Shown here: positions 1-6,221 of the stretch, piece by piece | Layout: each line of letters begins with the position of its first letter | Numbering within the stretch: position 1 is the stretch's first letter | Notes under the pieces: model-generated | Database searches by the model: none | What the model was told of the DNA's origin: nothing | The model's input: the letters and a program-made list of their open reading frames with translations, nothing else | Program-made: the position numbers and the translations under genes | Origin: Kiritimatiellia bacterium | Lineage (GTDB): Bacteria; Verrucomicrobiota; Kiritimatiellia; RFP12; UBA1067 | DNA length: 7,910 nt | NCBI GenBank assembly: GCA_028701555.1 | Contig: JAQVQN010000096.1 | Span: 1-7,910, forward strand | Direction: 5' to 3'

Positions 1-105
1 AGCAAGATACAGGCGATAAAGGCAAATGCGAGAGGGTTCAGAAACTTCTCAAATTACCGGACATCCATCTTGTTCTTCTGCGGAAGATTGAATCTTTACC
101 CATGA
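1..105 (+). CDS. Transposase C-terminal end (ISL3-like), partial
   Basis: The reading frame is open from the left edge to a TGA at 103-105 and encodes the last 34 residues of a protein. They contain ANARGFRNFSNYRTSILFFCG, split here as ANARGFRNF at residues 8-16 and NYRTSILFFCG at residues 18-28. To my recollection this resembles the conserved C-terminus of DDE transposases of the ISL3 family, where a K-x-x-ARGFRNF-x-NYR block follows the last catalytic Glu. None of the catalytic residues fall in the window. The stop lies 16 bases before a plausible IS end, as expected for a transposase that reaches almost to the right end of its element. Whether the upstream part is intact cannot be seen. 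The family call rests on a short motif and could be wrong at the level of IS family, but the sequence looks like a genuine protein end. Confidence 0.6.
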   Translation, partial: SKIQAIKANARGFRNFSNYRTSILFFCGRLNLYP

Positions 106-121
106 AATTGTTGGAAGAACC
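101..121. mobile_element. Candidate right end of the ISL3-like element
   Basis: After the transposase stop the sequence ends in GGAAGAACC at 113-121. Read inward from the end this is GGTTCTTCC, which fits the G-rich terminal inverted repeats I associate with ISL3-like elements. The next bases, 122-129, are AAAAAAGA; an AT-rich 8-bp block is the right length for the target duplication this family makes. The left end is outside the window, so neither the inverted repeat nor the duplication can be confirmed. Confidence 0.35.
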
Positions 122-194
122 AAAAAAGATTGGAGATTGACGATTGGCGAGCAGCCCCCCCCGCCTGGCGGAACTGGAACAAACTTAAACGCCG

Positions 195-235
195 CACATC
201 TAACGCTGAACGTTGCACTTTTTAGAAAAGATGTG
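195..235. repeat. Inverted repeat downstream of tRNA-Leu
   Basis: CACATCT at 195-201 pairs with AGATGTG at 229-235. Inside it, AACG at 202-205 can pair with CGTT at 211-214, and CTTTT with AAAAG near 218-230. It lies just past the 3' end of tRNA-Leu on the - strand and could form a structured end of the tRNA transcript. There is no clean U-run after a GC-rich stem, so I do not call it an intrinsic terminator. The interior contains two copies of the heptamer AACGYTG (202-215). Nothing else is visible between the IS end and the tRNA apart from an 8-C run at 155-162. Confidence 0.3.
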
Positions 236-239
236 AAGA

Positions 240-325
240 TGGTGCCAGAGGAGGGAGTCGAACCCTCACACCCTTGCGGGCGGCAGATTTTGAGTCTGCT
301 GCGTCTGCCATTTCGCCACTCTGGC
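240..325 (-). tRNA. tRNA-Leu (anticodon CAA)
   Basis: On the reverse strand the acceptor stem GCCAGAG (325-319) pairs with CTCTGGC (250-244), followed by discriminator A and an encoded CCA (242-240). TG at positions 8-9, a D-arm of the form GCG-AAATGGCAGA-CGC and a T-arm GAGGG-TTCGACT-CCCTC are all present. The anticodon stem GCAGA/TCTGC carries the loop CTCAAAA, giving anticodon CAA, which reads UUG. The long variable arm (CGCCCGCAAGGGTGT region) is the class II arm typical of leucine tRNAs. Total length is 86 nt including CCA. It follows tRNA-Gly with a 5-base gap and is almost certainly co-transcribed with it. Confidence 0.95.
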
Positions 326-330
326 ACTTA

Positions 331-404
331 TGGAGCGGGTGAAGGGAATCGAACCCTCGTAACCAGCTTGGAAGGCTAGCACTCTGCCATTGAGTTACAC
401 CCGC
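331..404 (-). tRNA. tRNA-Gly (anticodon UCC)
   Basis: On the reverse strand the acceptor GCGGGTG (404-398) pairs with CACCCGC (341-335), followed by discriminator T and an encoded CCA (333-331). The anticodon stem CTAGC/GCTGG, with one wobble pair, carries the loop CTTCCAA, so the anticodon is UCC and reads GGA/GGG. The T-loop is GAGGG-TTCGATT-CCCTT. The length is 74 nt including CCA, and it is the first gene of the two-tRNA unit. Confidence 0.95.
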
Positions 405-720
405 TGAAAAGTAAAGCGCGTAAACTTTATCCTTTTCCGGTGTTATGGTCAAGGCTACGTAAGTGACGATCAAAACTTTTTAGGCTTTGCGACTTTTGAG
501 TGTGGCAGAATGTCGCCTTGTGCCATTTTGTCTGGCGCGTAATGGCTGCGGGTGCGGCGTGCGGCAGTGAAATCGAACTTCTGTAATTAGGCATGGAAAA
601 TGCGGCTAACATACAGTAATATATTATGGCGGTTTGAAAGAGGACTTTTGATCGTTATGGGCTGGTTGCGAGGGGTCAGGGTTCGGGATTTGGGAACATC
701 ATTTCGAAAGGGTTGCGTTC
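405..720. other. Divergent intergenic region between tRNAs and gspE
   Basis: I see no convincing gene in these 316 bases. The left part holds the tRNA promoter. A small inverted repeat TGGCA/TGCCA lies at 503-507 and 521-525. At 617-626 is the perfect palindrome TAATATATTA; it contains TATATT (620-625) and overlaps TATTAT (622-627), either of which could be a -10 box for the gsp operon. No acceptable -35 lies 16-18 bases upstream, so the operon promoter is not established. AAAGGG at 707-712, 8 bases before the gspE ATG, is the likely ribosome-binding site. Confidence 0.5.
424..452 (-). promoter_or_regulatory. Sigma70-type promoter for the tRNA-Gly/tRNA-Leu unit
   Basis: Read on the reverse strand, TTGACC (452-447) matches the -35 consensus at five of six bases. 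After exactly 17 bases comes TAAAGT (429-424), a -10 box matching at four of six. Transcription would begin near 417, about a dozen bases before the mature 5' end of tRNA-Gly at 404. Spacing and position fit a tRNA promoter well; the start site itself is inferred. Confidence 0.6.
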
Positions 721-2415
721 ATGGCCGGTACAGCGGATGCTTTTACGGCGCTGATACTTAAGCGCACTGGTTTCTTTAACGATTTTCAGATATCGCAGGT
801 GCTGGCGGCTGACCGTTCTGACGGTTCTGGCGTTGTGGGGGCGGCTGTGCGTCTGGGCATTGTGCGTGAGGATGAATTTTTAAAGAAAATCGGCGAAATG
901 CTGGGGTTCCCGTATGCGGATCTGGACGAGGCGCGCCCCACGGATGAGGCGATCACGAAATTGCCAGCGCGCGCGGTGTACCAGTACAATGTTCTTCCGC
1001 TGCATATGGATAAGGGTGTACTGACTGTCATAGCTTGTGATCCTTTCAATACAAGTATGACCGACGGTTTGCGTCTTGCGGCAGGCTGTCCGGTGCAGGT
1101 GGCGTTGAGTCCGCGCGAGGATATCGACAAGGCGATCCGCAAGTATTACGGTGTCGGCGCGGACGCTATCGAAAAGATGATCGAGGACGGGCGTTACGCC
1201 GTTGACACTGATCTTGCTTCGATTTCGAAGATCGACGTGAACGAGATAGGTGCTGAGGCTTCGATCGTTAAGTTCGTGAATCAGATCATTGCCGAGGCTG
1301 ACCGCCAGGGCGCCACGGATATACATGTGGAGCCGATGGAGGACGAACTGCGCATCCGTTACAGGATCGACGGGATGCTGCACAAGGTGGACGTTCCGCC
1401 GCAGCTCAACCGGCTCAAGGCTGCCATCATTTCACGCATAAAAGTCATGGCGAACTTAGATATCGCCGAAAAGCGTTTGCCGATGGACGGGCGCATCGGG
1501 GTGCGGCTGAACAACGACGACATTGACATCCGCGTTTCGACGATGCCCACGGCCTACGGCGAGTCGATATCACTGCGCTTGCTGCAAAAGTCCGGAAACT
1601 TCGTAAAACTGCAGGATCTGGGGTTCAATGACTTTGACTACGAGCATGTGGTGAAATTGATCAACCGTCCGAATGGCATATTTCTGGTGACAGGGCCCAC
1701 AGGATCGGGCAAATCCACATCATTGTATGCGTTTCTGAATGAGATCAACAAAATCAACGTGCGGATTCTGACGGCTGAAGACCCGATTGAGTATGAGATG
1801 GCGGGCATCAACCAGGTTTTGGTGCGGCAGGACATCGGGCTGACATTCGCGCGGGCGCTGCGTGCGTTCTTGCGTCAGGATCCGGACATTATCATGGTGG
1901 GCGAGATACGTGACGGCGAAACCGCTGAGATAGCGATCAACGCCTCGCTGACCGGCCACATGGTGTTCAGCACTTTGCACACCAACGATGCGGCGGGTGC
2001 CTTCGCGCGACTGATCGACATGGGCGCAGAACCATTTCTGGTGGCATCGGCAGTGGCCGGTGTGATGGCGCAGCGGCTGGTGCGCCGTTTATGCCCAAAG
2101 TGCAAGCGGGAGATCCCTTTGGACATGAAGTGGTACGACCTGCCGTATCCGCCGACTTCAAAAAATGTTTGGCTGCCTCAGGGTTGCGAAGCCTGTACGC
2201 GCACGGGATACCGCGGTCGCGGCGGTCTGTTCGAACTGCTGGTGGTGCACGAGGACATCGAGTCGGCAATCATCGCGCGCAAGTCCACGGGCGAGATACG
2301 TGAACTGGCGCAAGGTCACGGTTTAAAAACCTTGCGCGAGGACGGATGGGTGAAGGCTTTCAGAGGCATGACATCGGTGGAAGAGGTGATGCGGGTGACA
2401 GAGGAAAATGTGTAG
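721..2415 (+). CDS. gspE: Type II secretion ATPase GspE
   Basis: Cytoplasmic hexameric ATPase that powers pseudopilus assembly. The 564-residue product has an N-terminal T2SSE_N/MshEN-type domain (about residues 35-145, with GVVGAAVRLGIVREDEF and a YQYNVLPL region). It is followed by the linker domain beginning near 180 (ASIVKFVNQIIAEADRQGATDIHVEP). The core ATPase shows Walker A GPTGSGKS at 325-332 (Lys331), an Asp box ILTAEDPIEYEM at 349-360, Walker B DIIMVGEIRD at 389-398 and a His box TGHMVFSTLHTND at 411-423. Two CxxC pairs (Cys458/461 and Cys489/492) form the zinc-binding tetracysteine module of T2SS and pilus-assembly ATPases. Length and domain order are normal. The ATG at 721 has AAAGGG 8 bases upstream. 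It opens the operon, with a 61-base gap to gspF. On its own it could be a PilB, but the gspG-K context settles it as GspE. Confidence 0.96.
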   Translation: MAGTADAFTALILKRTGFFNDFQISQVLAADRSDGSGVVGAAVRLGIVREDEFLKKIGEMLGFPYADLDEARPTDEAITKLPARAVYQYNVLPLHMDKGVLTVIACDPFNTSMTDGLRLAAGCPVQVALSPREDIDKAIRKYYGVGADAIEKMIEDGRYAVDTDLASISKIDVNEIGAEASIVKFVNQIIAEADRQGATDIHVEPMEDELRIRYRIDGMLHKVDVPPQLNRLKAAIISRIKVMANLDIAEKRLPMDGRIGVRLNNDDIDIRVSTMPTAYGESISLRLLQKSGNFVKLQDLGFNDFDYEHVVKLINRPNGIFLVTGPTGSGKSTSLYAFLNEINKINVRILTAEDPIEYEMAGINQVLVRQDIGLTFARALRAFLRQDPDIIMVGEIRDGETAEIAINASLTGHMVFSTLHTNDAAGAFARLIDMGAEPFLVASAVAGVMAQRLVRRLCPKCKREIPLDMKWYDLPYPPTSKNVWLPQGCEACTRTGYRGRGGLFELLVVHEDIESAIIARKSTGEIRELAQGHGLKTLREDGWVKAFRGMTSVEEVMRVTEENV

Positions 2416-2479
2416 GCGCTAGGGTAGAGGTAATAGGGAAGAAACACGAAGTGATAGGCAACCGATTGAGTGGTGAGTG

Positions 2480-3724
2480 ATGGGGCATTTTAATTACAGA
2501 GCCATGTCGAAAGACGGGCGTAAGCTTGATGGTACGGTTGAAGCGGCAGACCGGCGCGCTGCTTTGTCGGCGGTCGAAAAACTAGGCTATGTGCCGCTTT
2601 CAGTAGCTGAGACCAAAGGCAAGAAGCAGGGCGCTGGCGTGCCTTTCTGGAAGCTAAAGATCGGTAGCGGCCGCAAGCGCATGAAAGCTGTCGAGGTACT
2701 GCTTTTCACATCGGAGCTGAGCGACCTGTTGGAGGCGGGCATGACCTTGGGAGCGGCCTTGAACTGTCTGGCGAACCAAGGAGAGGAGGATTCGGCGCAA
2801 GGGGCGATCGCTTCCGACCTGCGTGACCGCATCATTCGCGGCGAGCAGCTTTCGGATGCGGTGGCGGCGCATACAGAAACTTTTCCGGCACTTTATGGTA
2901 ACATGATCAGGGCTGGCGAGGCATCGGGCGCGATGATTGAGGTTTTGCGGCGTCTGGTTGAGCACTACGAGCGTAACGAGAGTATGCGGTCCAAGATAAC
3001 CTCAGCGCTGACTTATCCGGTTGTGGTGTTGATTTTCGGTGTGTTGACGGTTATTTTCGCGATGGTCAAAGTGATACCCCAGTTCGCCAAGATTTTTGAA
3101 GGCATGGGAACGGCGCTGCCGACCCCTACGCTGATTCTGGTGAACACGAGTGATTTCGTGATCAAGTACGGGATATTTCTAGCGATGGCGGTGGCGGCAG
3201 GTGTAGTGGTTTTCCGTCGGCATATAAAAGAAGGGCCGGGGAGAATCTGGTGGGACGGGTTGAAGCTAAAGGCACCACTGATCAAGGGGATTGTGGCTTG
3301 TGGAGCGTATTCCAGCCTGGCCTACACGATGCGTACCCTGCTGTCAAACGGCGTCAATGTCTTGCAGGCTCTGAAGATTGCGGAGGAGACGTGCGGCAAC
3401 GAAGTGATCGCAGGGGCGTTGCGCAACGCGCGTCAACGCGTGACTGACGGAACGACGATATCCGGACCGCTCGCCACCAGCAAGGTTTTTCCGAAAATGA
3501 TGACCGACATGCTGGCGGTCGGCGAGCAGTCGGGTGACATGCCCAGTTCGTTGGCACACATCGGCCGTCGGTATGAGAGCGAAATGGATCGCAACATCCG
3601 GATATTCACGAACGCCCTCGAGCCGATCTTGATTGTGGCGATTGGCGCCGTGGTCGGGTTTGTGGCGGTCAGTATCTTAATGGCGGTGTTTAAGGTGACA
3701 TCGTCTTTGAGCCCGGCGGGATAG
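2480..3724 (+). CDS. gspF: Type II secretion inner-membrane platform protein GspF
   Basis: Polytopic inner-membrane protein that links the GspE motor to the growing pseudopilus. The 414-residue product has the expected two tandem T2SSF domains: the first at about 70-195, with LLFTSELSDLLEAGMTLGAAL, and the second at about 272-400, with YTMRTLLSNGVNVLQALKIAEE split by short differences. The repeated L-L-x-x-G-x-x-L-x-x-A-L pattern is visible in both. Membrane segments lie near 180-200, 229-246 and 381-405. The N-terminal YRAMSKDGRKLDGTVEA is the usual start of this family. I chose ATG at 2480; GTG at 2477 is in frame and would add one residue. No strong Shine-Dalgarno is present, only a GAGTGGTGAG stretch just upstream. 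gspG follows after 43 bases. Confidence 0.94.
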   Translation: MGHFNYRAMSKDGRKLDGTVEAADRRAALSAVEKLGYVPLSVAETKGKKQGAGVPFWKLKIGSGRKRMKAVEVLLFTSELSDLLEAGMTLGAALNCLANQGEEDSAQGAIASDLRDRIIRGEQLSDAVAAHTETFPALYGNMIRAGEASGAMIEVLRRLVEHYERNESMRSKITSALTYPVVVLIFGVLTVIFAMVKVIPQFAKIFEGMGTALPTPTLILVNTSDFVIKYGIFLAMAVAAGVVVFRRHIKEGPGRIWWDGLKLKAPLIKGIVACGAYSSLAYTMRTLLSNGVNVLQALKIAEETCGNEVIAGALRNARQRVTDGTTISGPLATSKVFPKMMTDMLAVGEQSGDMPSSLAHIGRRYESEMDRNIRIFTNALEPILIVAIGAVVGFVAVSILMAVFKVTSSLSPAG

Positions 3725-3755
3725 TGGAAGAGGCAAGAGTTTGTTGACTAAAGAA

Positions 3756-3762
3756 AGAGGAG
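3756..3762 (+). promoter_or_regulatory. Ribosome-binding site fixing the gspG start
   Basis: AGAGGAG sits 5 bases before the ATG at 3768. It argues against the upstream in-frame TTG at 3741, which would place this motif inside the coding sequence and add nine residues to the prepilin leader. Confidence 0.8.
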
Positions 3763-3767
3763 TAGTT

Positions 3768-4172
3768 ATGAAACGCGAAGAGAGCAAGGAACAGGCACGG
3801 CGGAACGGCAGGAGAGGTTTCACGCTGGTTGAGTTGTTGCTGGTGGTGTGCATTCTGGGCATTTTGGCGGCGGTGGTGATACCCAACATCATGGGGCATG
3901 ACGAAGAGGCGCGCCGTCAAGCCACGCGCACAAGCATCACGGCCATCGAGCAGGCGGTGCAGATCTATGCGATGCGGCATAACGGTAAATTGCCTGAATC
4001 GCTGGACGAGCTAACCGTGGGCACTGATGACGCGCCGGGGTTGCTGAAGGAGGGAGCGTTGGCTGATTCGTGGGGAACGCCGTTCTCGTATACCAAGCAG
4101 GGCAAGCGCTTCAAGGTGATTTCAGCGGGGCCGGACGGCGAAATCGGCGGCGAGGACGACCTGACGAACTAG
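3768..4172 (+). CDS. gspG: Major pseudopilin GspG
   Basis: Main subunit of the periplasmic pseudopilus. The 134-residue precursor has a charged leader ending in RRG (residues 15-17). The prepilin peptidase site follows, with Phe18 at +1 and FTLVELLLVVCILGILAAVVIPNI including the essential Glu22 at +5. Mature length is about 117 residues, slightly short but normal for GspG. The C-terminal part carries the family hallmark: DSWGTPFSY followed by SAGPDGEIGGEDDL, the loop that in characterised GspG proteins binds calcium through Asp and main-chain oxygens. The gene is followed after 5 bases by a GTCNGAC minisatellite that fills the gap to gspH. The 17-residue leader is long compared with the usual 6-10 residues, but the strong ribosome-binding site supports it. 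Confidence 0.95.
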   Translation: MKREESKEQARRNGRRGFTLVELLLVVCILGILAAVVIPNIMGHDEEARRQATRTSITAIEQAVQIYAMRHNGKLPESLDELTVGTDDAPGLLKEGALADSWGTPFSYTKQGKRFKVISAGPDGEIGGEDDLTN

Positions 4173-4177
4173 TAGAA

Positions 4178-4213
4178 GTCGGACAGGTCTGACACGTCGG
4201 ACAGGTCTGGCAT
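4178..4213 (+). repeat. GTCNGAC nonamer array, copy 1 (gspG-gspH gap)
   Basis: Four tandem 9-base units: GTCGGACAG, GTCTGACAC, GTCGGACAG, GTCTGGCAT. Each unit has a GTCNGAC core, itself a 7-base palindrome, plus two variable bases; the last unit is degenerate (GGC for GAC). The array occupies 36 of the 45 bases between the gspG stop and the gspH ATG, ending 4 bases before the ATG, so it replaces the normal position of a ribosome-binding site. Confidence 0.85.
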
Positions 4214-4217
4214 TTCT

Positions 4218-4886
4218 ATGAAAAATTTCTGTCATAACGGCTTCACGCTGGTGGAACTGCTGGTGGTGGTGGTGATTGTCGGCATTATGGCCATGATGCT
4301 GGGGCCGACATTCACGACTGGGTCGGACATAGCCCGTGTCAAGACCGCTGCGCGCGGCGTGATGCAGATGTCGCGCTATGCCCGGACCATGGCGGTGCTT
4401 CACCAGATGCCGGTGGTGCTGGTTTTCTCGGCTGACGGTACGATACGGGTAGAGAGCGCAGTAGCCAGCCCGCAGGGCGGGAATGGAGCGTCGGACGGTG
4501 CCGTCACGTCTGATGTGTCTGACAAGTCTGACTCGTCTGATAAACCGGCCATGGAGAGCGGTGAGGGCAAGGCCTATGTGATGGCGGATCTGGAGGCGGA
4601 GAAGAGTTACGCCCAGGTGCTTTTTGAGGTCACGCTTGATGATGACGATGGCGCTGACCAGGAGAGCGCGGCTAAGGGTTTTTTTGAAGAGCAGGAAAAA
4701 GAAAAGGGGTTTGATTCCGACGAAGCGGTCACGGTGGTCAAGACCGTCCGCGTTCATTACGAAAGCAACGGGCGTTGTTTCCCTTACAGAGTGGTTGTCA
4801 GGGCAACTGGTGATGATATCGGCAATTCTTTAACTGTTGTGATCGACCGTTTCGGTGTGGCGCGGGTGTTGGAGGATGACCGATGA
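4218..4886 (+). CDS. gspH: Minor pseudopilin, GspH-like, with in-frame repeat insertion
   Basis: The 222-residue prepilin has leader MKNFCHNG, cleavage before Phe9, then FTLVELLVVVVIVGIMAMML with Glu13 at +5. The region after the helix (VKTAARGVMQMSRYARTMAV) and the C-terminal strand-forming part ending SLTVVIDRFGVARVLE fit GspH/FimT-type minor pseudopilins, which cap the pilus tip with I, J and K. Two inserts enlarge it: residues 92-109, a Ser-Asp-x repeat encoded by a GTCNGAC array, and an acidic and charged stretch at about 140-170 (DDDDGADQES and FFEEQEKEKGFDSDE). Family members are usually about 150-190 residues. The assignment to H rests on order between gspG and gspI; sequence conservation is weak beyond the helix. 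It has no clear Shine-Dalgarno because the upstream repeat array fills that position. Its stop overlaps the gspI start by 4 bases. Confidence 0.85.
   Translation: MKNFCHNGFTLVELLVVVVIVGIMAMMLGPTFTTGSDIARVKTAARGVMQMSRYARTMAVLHQMPVVLVFSADGTIRVESAVASPQGGNGASDGAVTSDVSDKSDSSDKPAMESGEGKAYVMADLEAEKSYAQVLFEVTLDDDDGADQESAAKGFFEEQEKEKGFDSDEAVTVVKTVRVHYESNGRCFPYRVVVRATGDDIGNSLTVVIDRFGVARVLEDDR
4490..4543 (+). repeat. GTCNGAC nonamer array, copy 2 (inside gspH)
   Basis: Six 9-base units in register: GTCGGACGG, TGCCGTCAC (degenerate), GTCTGATGT, GTCTGACAA, GTCTGACTC, GTCTGATAA. The 9-base period keeps the frame, so each unit adds three residues: SDG, AVT, SDV, SDK, SDS, SDK (residues 92-109 of the gspH product). 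The first two units can also fold as GACGG-TG-CCGTC. It is the same family as the array at 4178-4213, 276 bases away. Confidence 0.85.
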
Positions 4887-5335
4887 GGCGCACCGGGTTC
4901 ACATTGATCGAGATTCTGATCGCCACCACGATTCTGGCGTTCGGACTTCTGAGTCTGATGGTGGGTCTGAGCAATTGCGCACAGATGATGTGTCTGTCCA
5001 AAGAGTATCAGGACGCGCAGTTTGTTTTCAGTCTGGGCGAGCGGTTGTATCCGGTGCCGCCAAGCGATGAGATCACCGAGGCCGAGGAAGACGAGAAACT
5101 GAACATTGAGCCTGTGACAGTTGAGGAGATGTTGGCTGATCTTGAAGAGGAGATGCCGCGCGAGCGCCTAGAGGCTTTTAACGGGTTCACCTTTGAGCGG
5201 AGTGTTGACGAAAGGCCGGATCTTGAAACCAACGAAGTGGACGACAAGCTGTATGTTTTGCGGACACGGGTGGCTTGGGGCAGCGGCAAAGAGGGGTATT
5301 ACGAGGAACTGGTGCGGTATGTGCGGCAGAAATAG
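4883..5335 (+). CDS. gspI: Minor pseudopilin GspI
   Basis: Tip pseudopilin that in characterised systems nucleates the I-J-K complex. The 150-residue precursor has a short leader MRRTG, cleavage before Phe6 and FTLIEILIATTILAFGLLSL, with Glu10 at +5. The IEILIA-x-x-ILAFGLL pattern is typical of GspI. The C-terminal DDKLYVLRTRVAW and EELVRYVRQK strands also fit. Residues about 61-98 form a strongly acidic insert (EITEAEEDEK and VEEMLADLEEEMPRE), longer than the 120-130-residue norm. GGAGG at 4871-4875 lies 7 bases before the ATG. The ATG overlaps the gspH stop (ATGA), and the gene overlaps gspJ by 17 bases, so translation of H, I and J is probably coupled. Confidence 0.92.
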   Translation: MRRTGFTLIEILIATTILAFGLLSLMVGLSNCAQMMCLSKEYQDAQFVFSLGERLYPVPPSDEITEAEEDEKLNIEPVTVEEMLADLEEEMPRERLEAFNGFTFERSVDERPDLETNEVDDKLYVLRTRVAWGSGKEGYYEELVRYVRQK

Positions 5336-6221
5336 TCGCGGTTTCACATTGTTGGAACTTGTGATGGCGGTCATGATCATGTCGATTATGATGCTGCTCT
5401 CCTTTTTTTGCTTCGATGCGGTGGTGCAGAGCTGGAATGCCGGCATCGAGATGGCGGATTCTATGGCTCAGGCTGATTACGTAATGGAGCAGATTGTATC
5501 GGGGCTGCGTTCTTCATTCTATCCGGATGCCGGGATACAGGTGGAGCAGTACGGTTTTCAGCACACCGACGGCGGCGAAGGGCCGGATGCGGCTGACTCG
5601 ATAAGCTGGACCAAGATCGGTCGGGCCTTGGTCGGAGAGCGCACCCAGCTTGCGGAAGTGCCGCACCGCGTGAGCCTTTATGTCGAACCGGGAGGGCGCG
5701 ATGATGAGGGTGGGCTGATGGTTAAAGCATGGCGCGACGCGCTGCAGGTGGAGGATTTTGAGCCTGAAAAAGATGTAAAGCCCTTCATGTTGGCACCGCG
5801 TGTAGTGGGTTTTGACTGCCGGATACTAAAAGAGCCCTCATCAAAAAACGCCGATGAGGTCGAGTGGGAAGACGAGTGGAAGTTTTCAAATTCGATACCT
5901 TACAAAGTTTCGGTAACACTTTATATGCGTCCGGCGAAAGATGACAACGAGCCTCTGGCTGTGACTAGGGATATCCAGATACCATTATGGGATCTGTCGC
6001 AGAATCCGCAGAAGAAAGAAGGTGACAAAGGTACGCTGGGTACCGGTTTGCTGGACAGCAGGACGAACAGAAGACCTGGAGCGGGCGGATTGACAGCACC
6101 GCCGGGTGGCGTTGCGCCGGGCGGTGTGCCCGTGCCTGGCAGTGGAGCAACGCAGGGAGGCGGTCCGCGCGGGGGTGCGGGCGCGCCTGCGCAGGGTGGA
6201 TCAGGAGGGCCGACGCAGTGA
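5319..6221 (+). CDS. gspJ: Minor pseudopilin GspJ with Gly-rich C-terminal tail
   Basis: I place the start at ATG 5319, inside the end of gspI, because it gives a proper prepilin leader MCGRNSRG with cleavage before Phe9 and FTLLELVMAVMIMSIMML (Glu13 at +5). GAGGA at 5303-5307 precedes it by 11 bases. An upstream in-frame ATG at 5193 would put the signal 50 residues into the protein and is rejected. The 300-residue product has the GspJ-type body (ADYVMEQIVSGLRSSFYP, RVSLYVEPGG, PYKVSVTLYMRP) to about residue 230. Residues 253-300 are a low-complexity Gly/Pro/Ala/Gln tail (PPGGVAPGGVPVPGSG and GGPRGGAGAPAQGG) that is not part of the usual GspJ of about 200 residues. The stop overlaps the gspK GTG. 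Its expected partners are GspI and GspK at the pseudopilus tip. Confidence 0.9.
   Translation: MCGRNSRGFTLLELVMAVMIMSIMMLLSFFCFDAVVQSWNAGIEMADSMAQADYVMEQIVSGLRSSFYPDAGIQVEQYGFQHTDGGEGPDAADSISWTKIGRALVGERTQLAEVPHRVSLYVEPGGRDDEGGLMVKAWRDALQVEDFEPEKDVKPFMLAPRVVGFDCRILKEPSSKNADEVEWEDEWKFSNSIPYKVSVTLYMRPAKDDNEPLAVTRDIQIPLWDLSQNPQKKEGDKGTLGTGLLDSRTNRRPGAGGLTAPPGGVAPGGVPVPGSGATQGGGPRGGAGAPAQGGSGGPTQ
6203..6209 (+). promoter_or_regulatory. Ribosome-binding site fixing the gspK GTG start
   Basis: AGGAGGG lies 8 bases before the GTG at 6218, inside the coding sequence for the gspJ tail. It is the strongest Shine-Dalgarno in the window. It supports a GTG start upstream of the palindromic element, so the element is translated rather than lying in an untranslated leader. 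Confidence 0.75.

Noticed and set aside
155..162. Run of eight C residues, possible phase-variable tract
   Set aside because: It lies in non-coding DNA with no gene or promoter it could switch; a single short homopolymer is weak evidence.
137..379. Forward open frame of 80 codons across the tRNA genes
   Set aside because: Most of it lies antisense to tRNA-Leu and tRNA-Gly, and short overlapping frames there are artefacts of tRNA sequence.
532..548. Sigma54-like sequence TGGCGCG-TAAT-GGCTGC upstream of gspE
   Set aside because: The GG-to-GC spacing is one base short of the -24/-12 requirement and the -12 element does not match TTGC.
617..627. AT-rich TAATATATTAT as the operon promoter -10 box
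   Set aside because: Two possible -10 boxes overlap here but no credible -35 lies 16-18 bases upstream, so I mention it only within the intergenic note.
880..1383. Long reverse-strand open frame of 167 codons inside gspE
   Set aside because: It is antisense to a well-conserved ATPase, lacks any recognisable motif, and its openness follows from the codon use of gspE.
4178..4213. CRISPR array
   Set aside because: Units are only 9 bases, contiguous and without spacers, so it is a minisatellite, not a CRISPR.
4122..4757. Reverse-strand open frame of 211 codons across gspG-gspH
   Set aside because: It is His/Arg-rich in the way expected from antisense reading of pseudopilin genes and repeat arrays; no start context or family features.
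5193..5318. Upstream start extending gspJ by 42 residues
   Set aside because: It would bury the prepilin signal 50 residues into the protein and run entirely inside gspI in another frame; ATG 5319 gives a normal leader.
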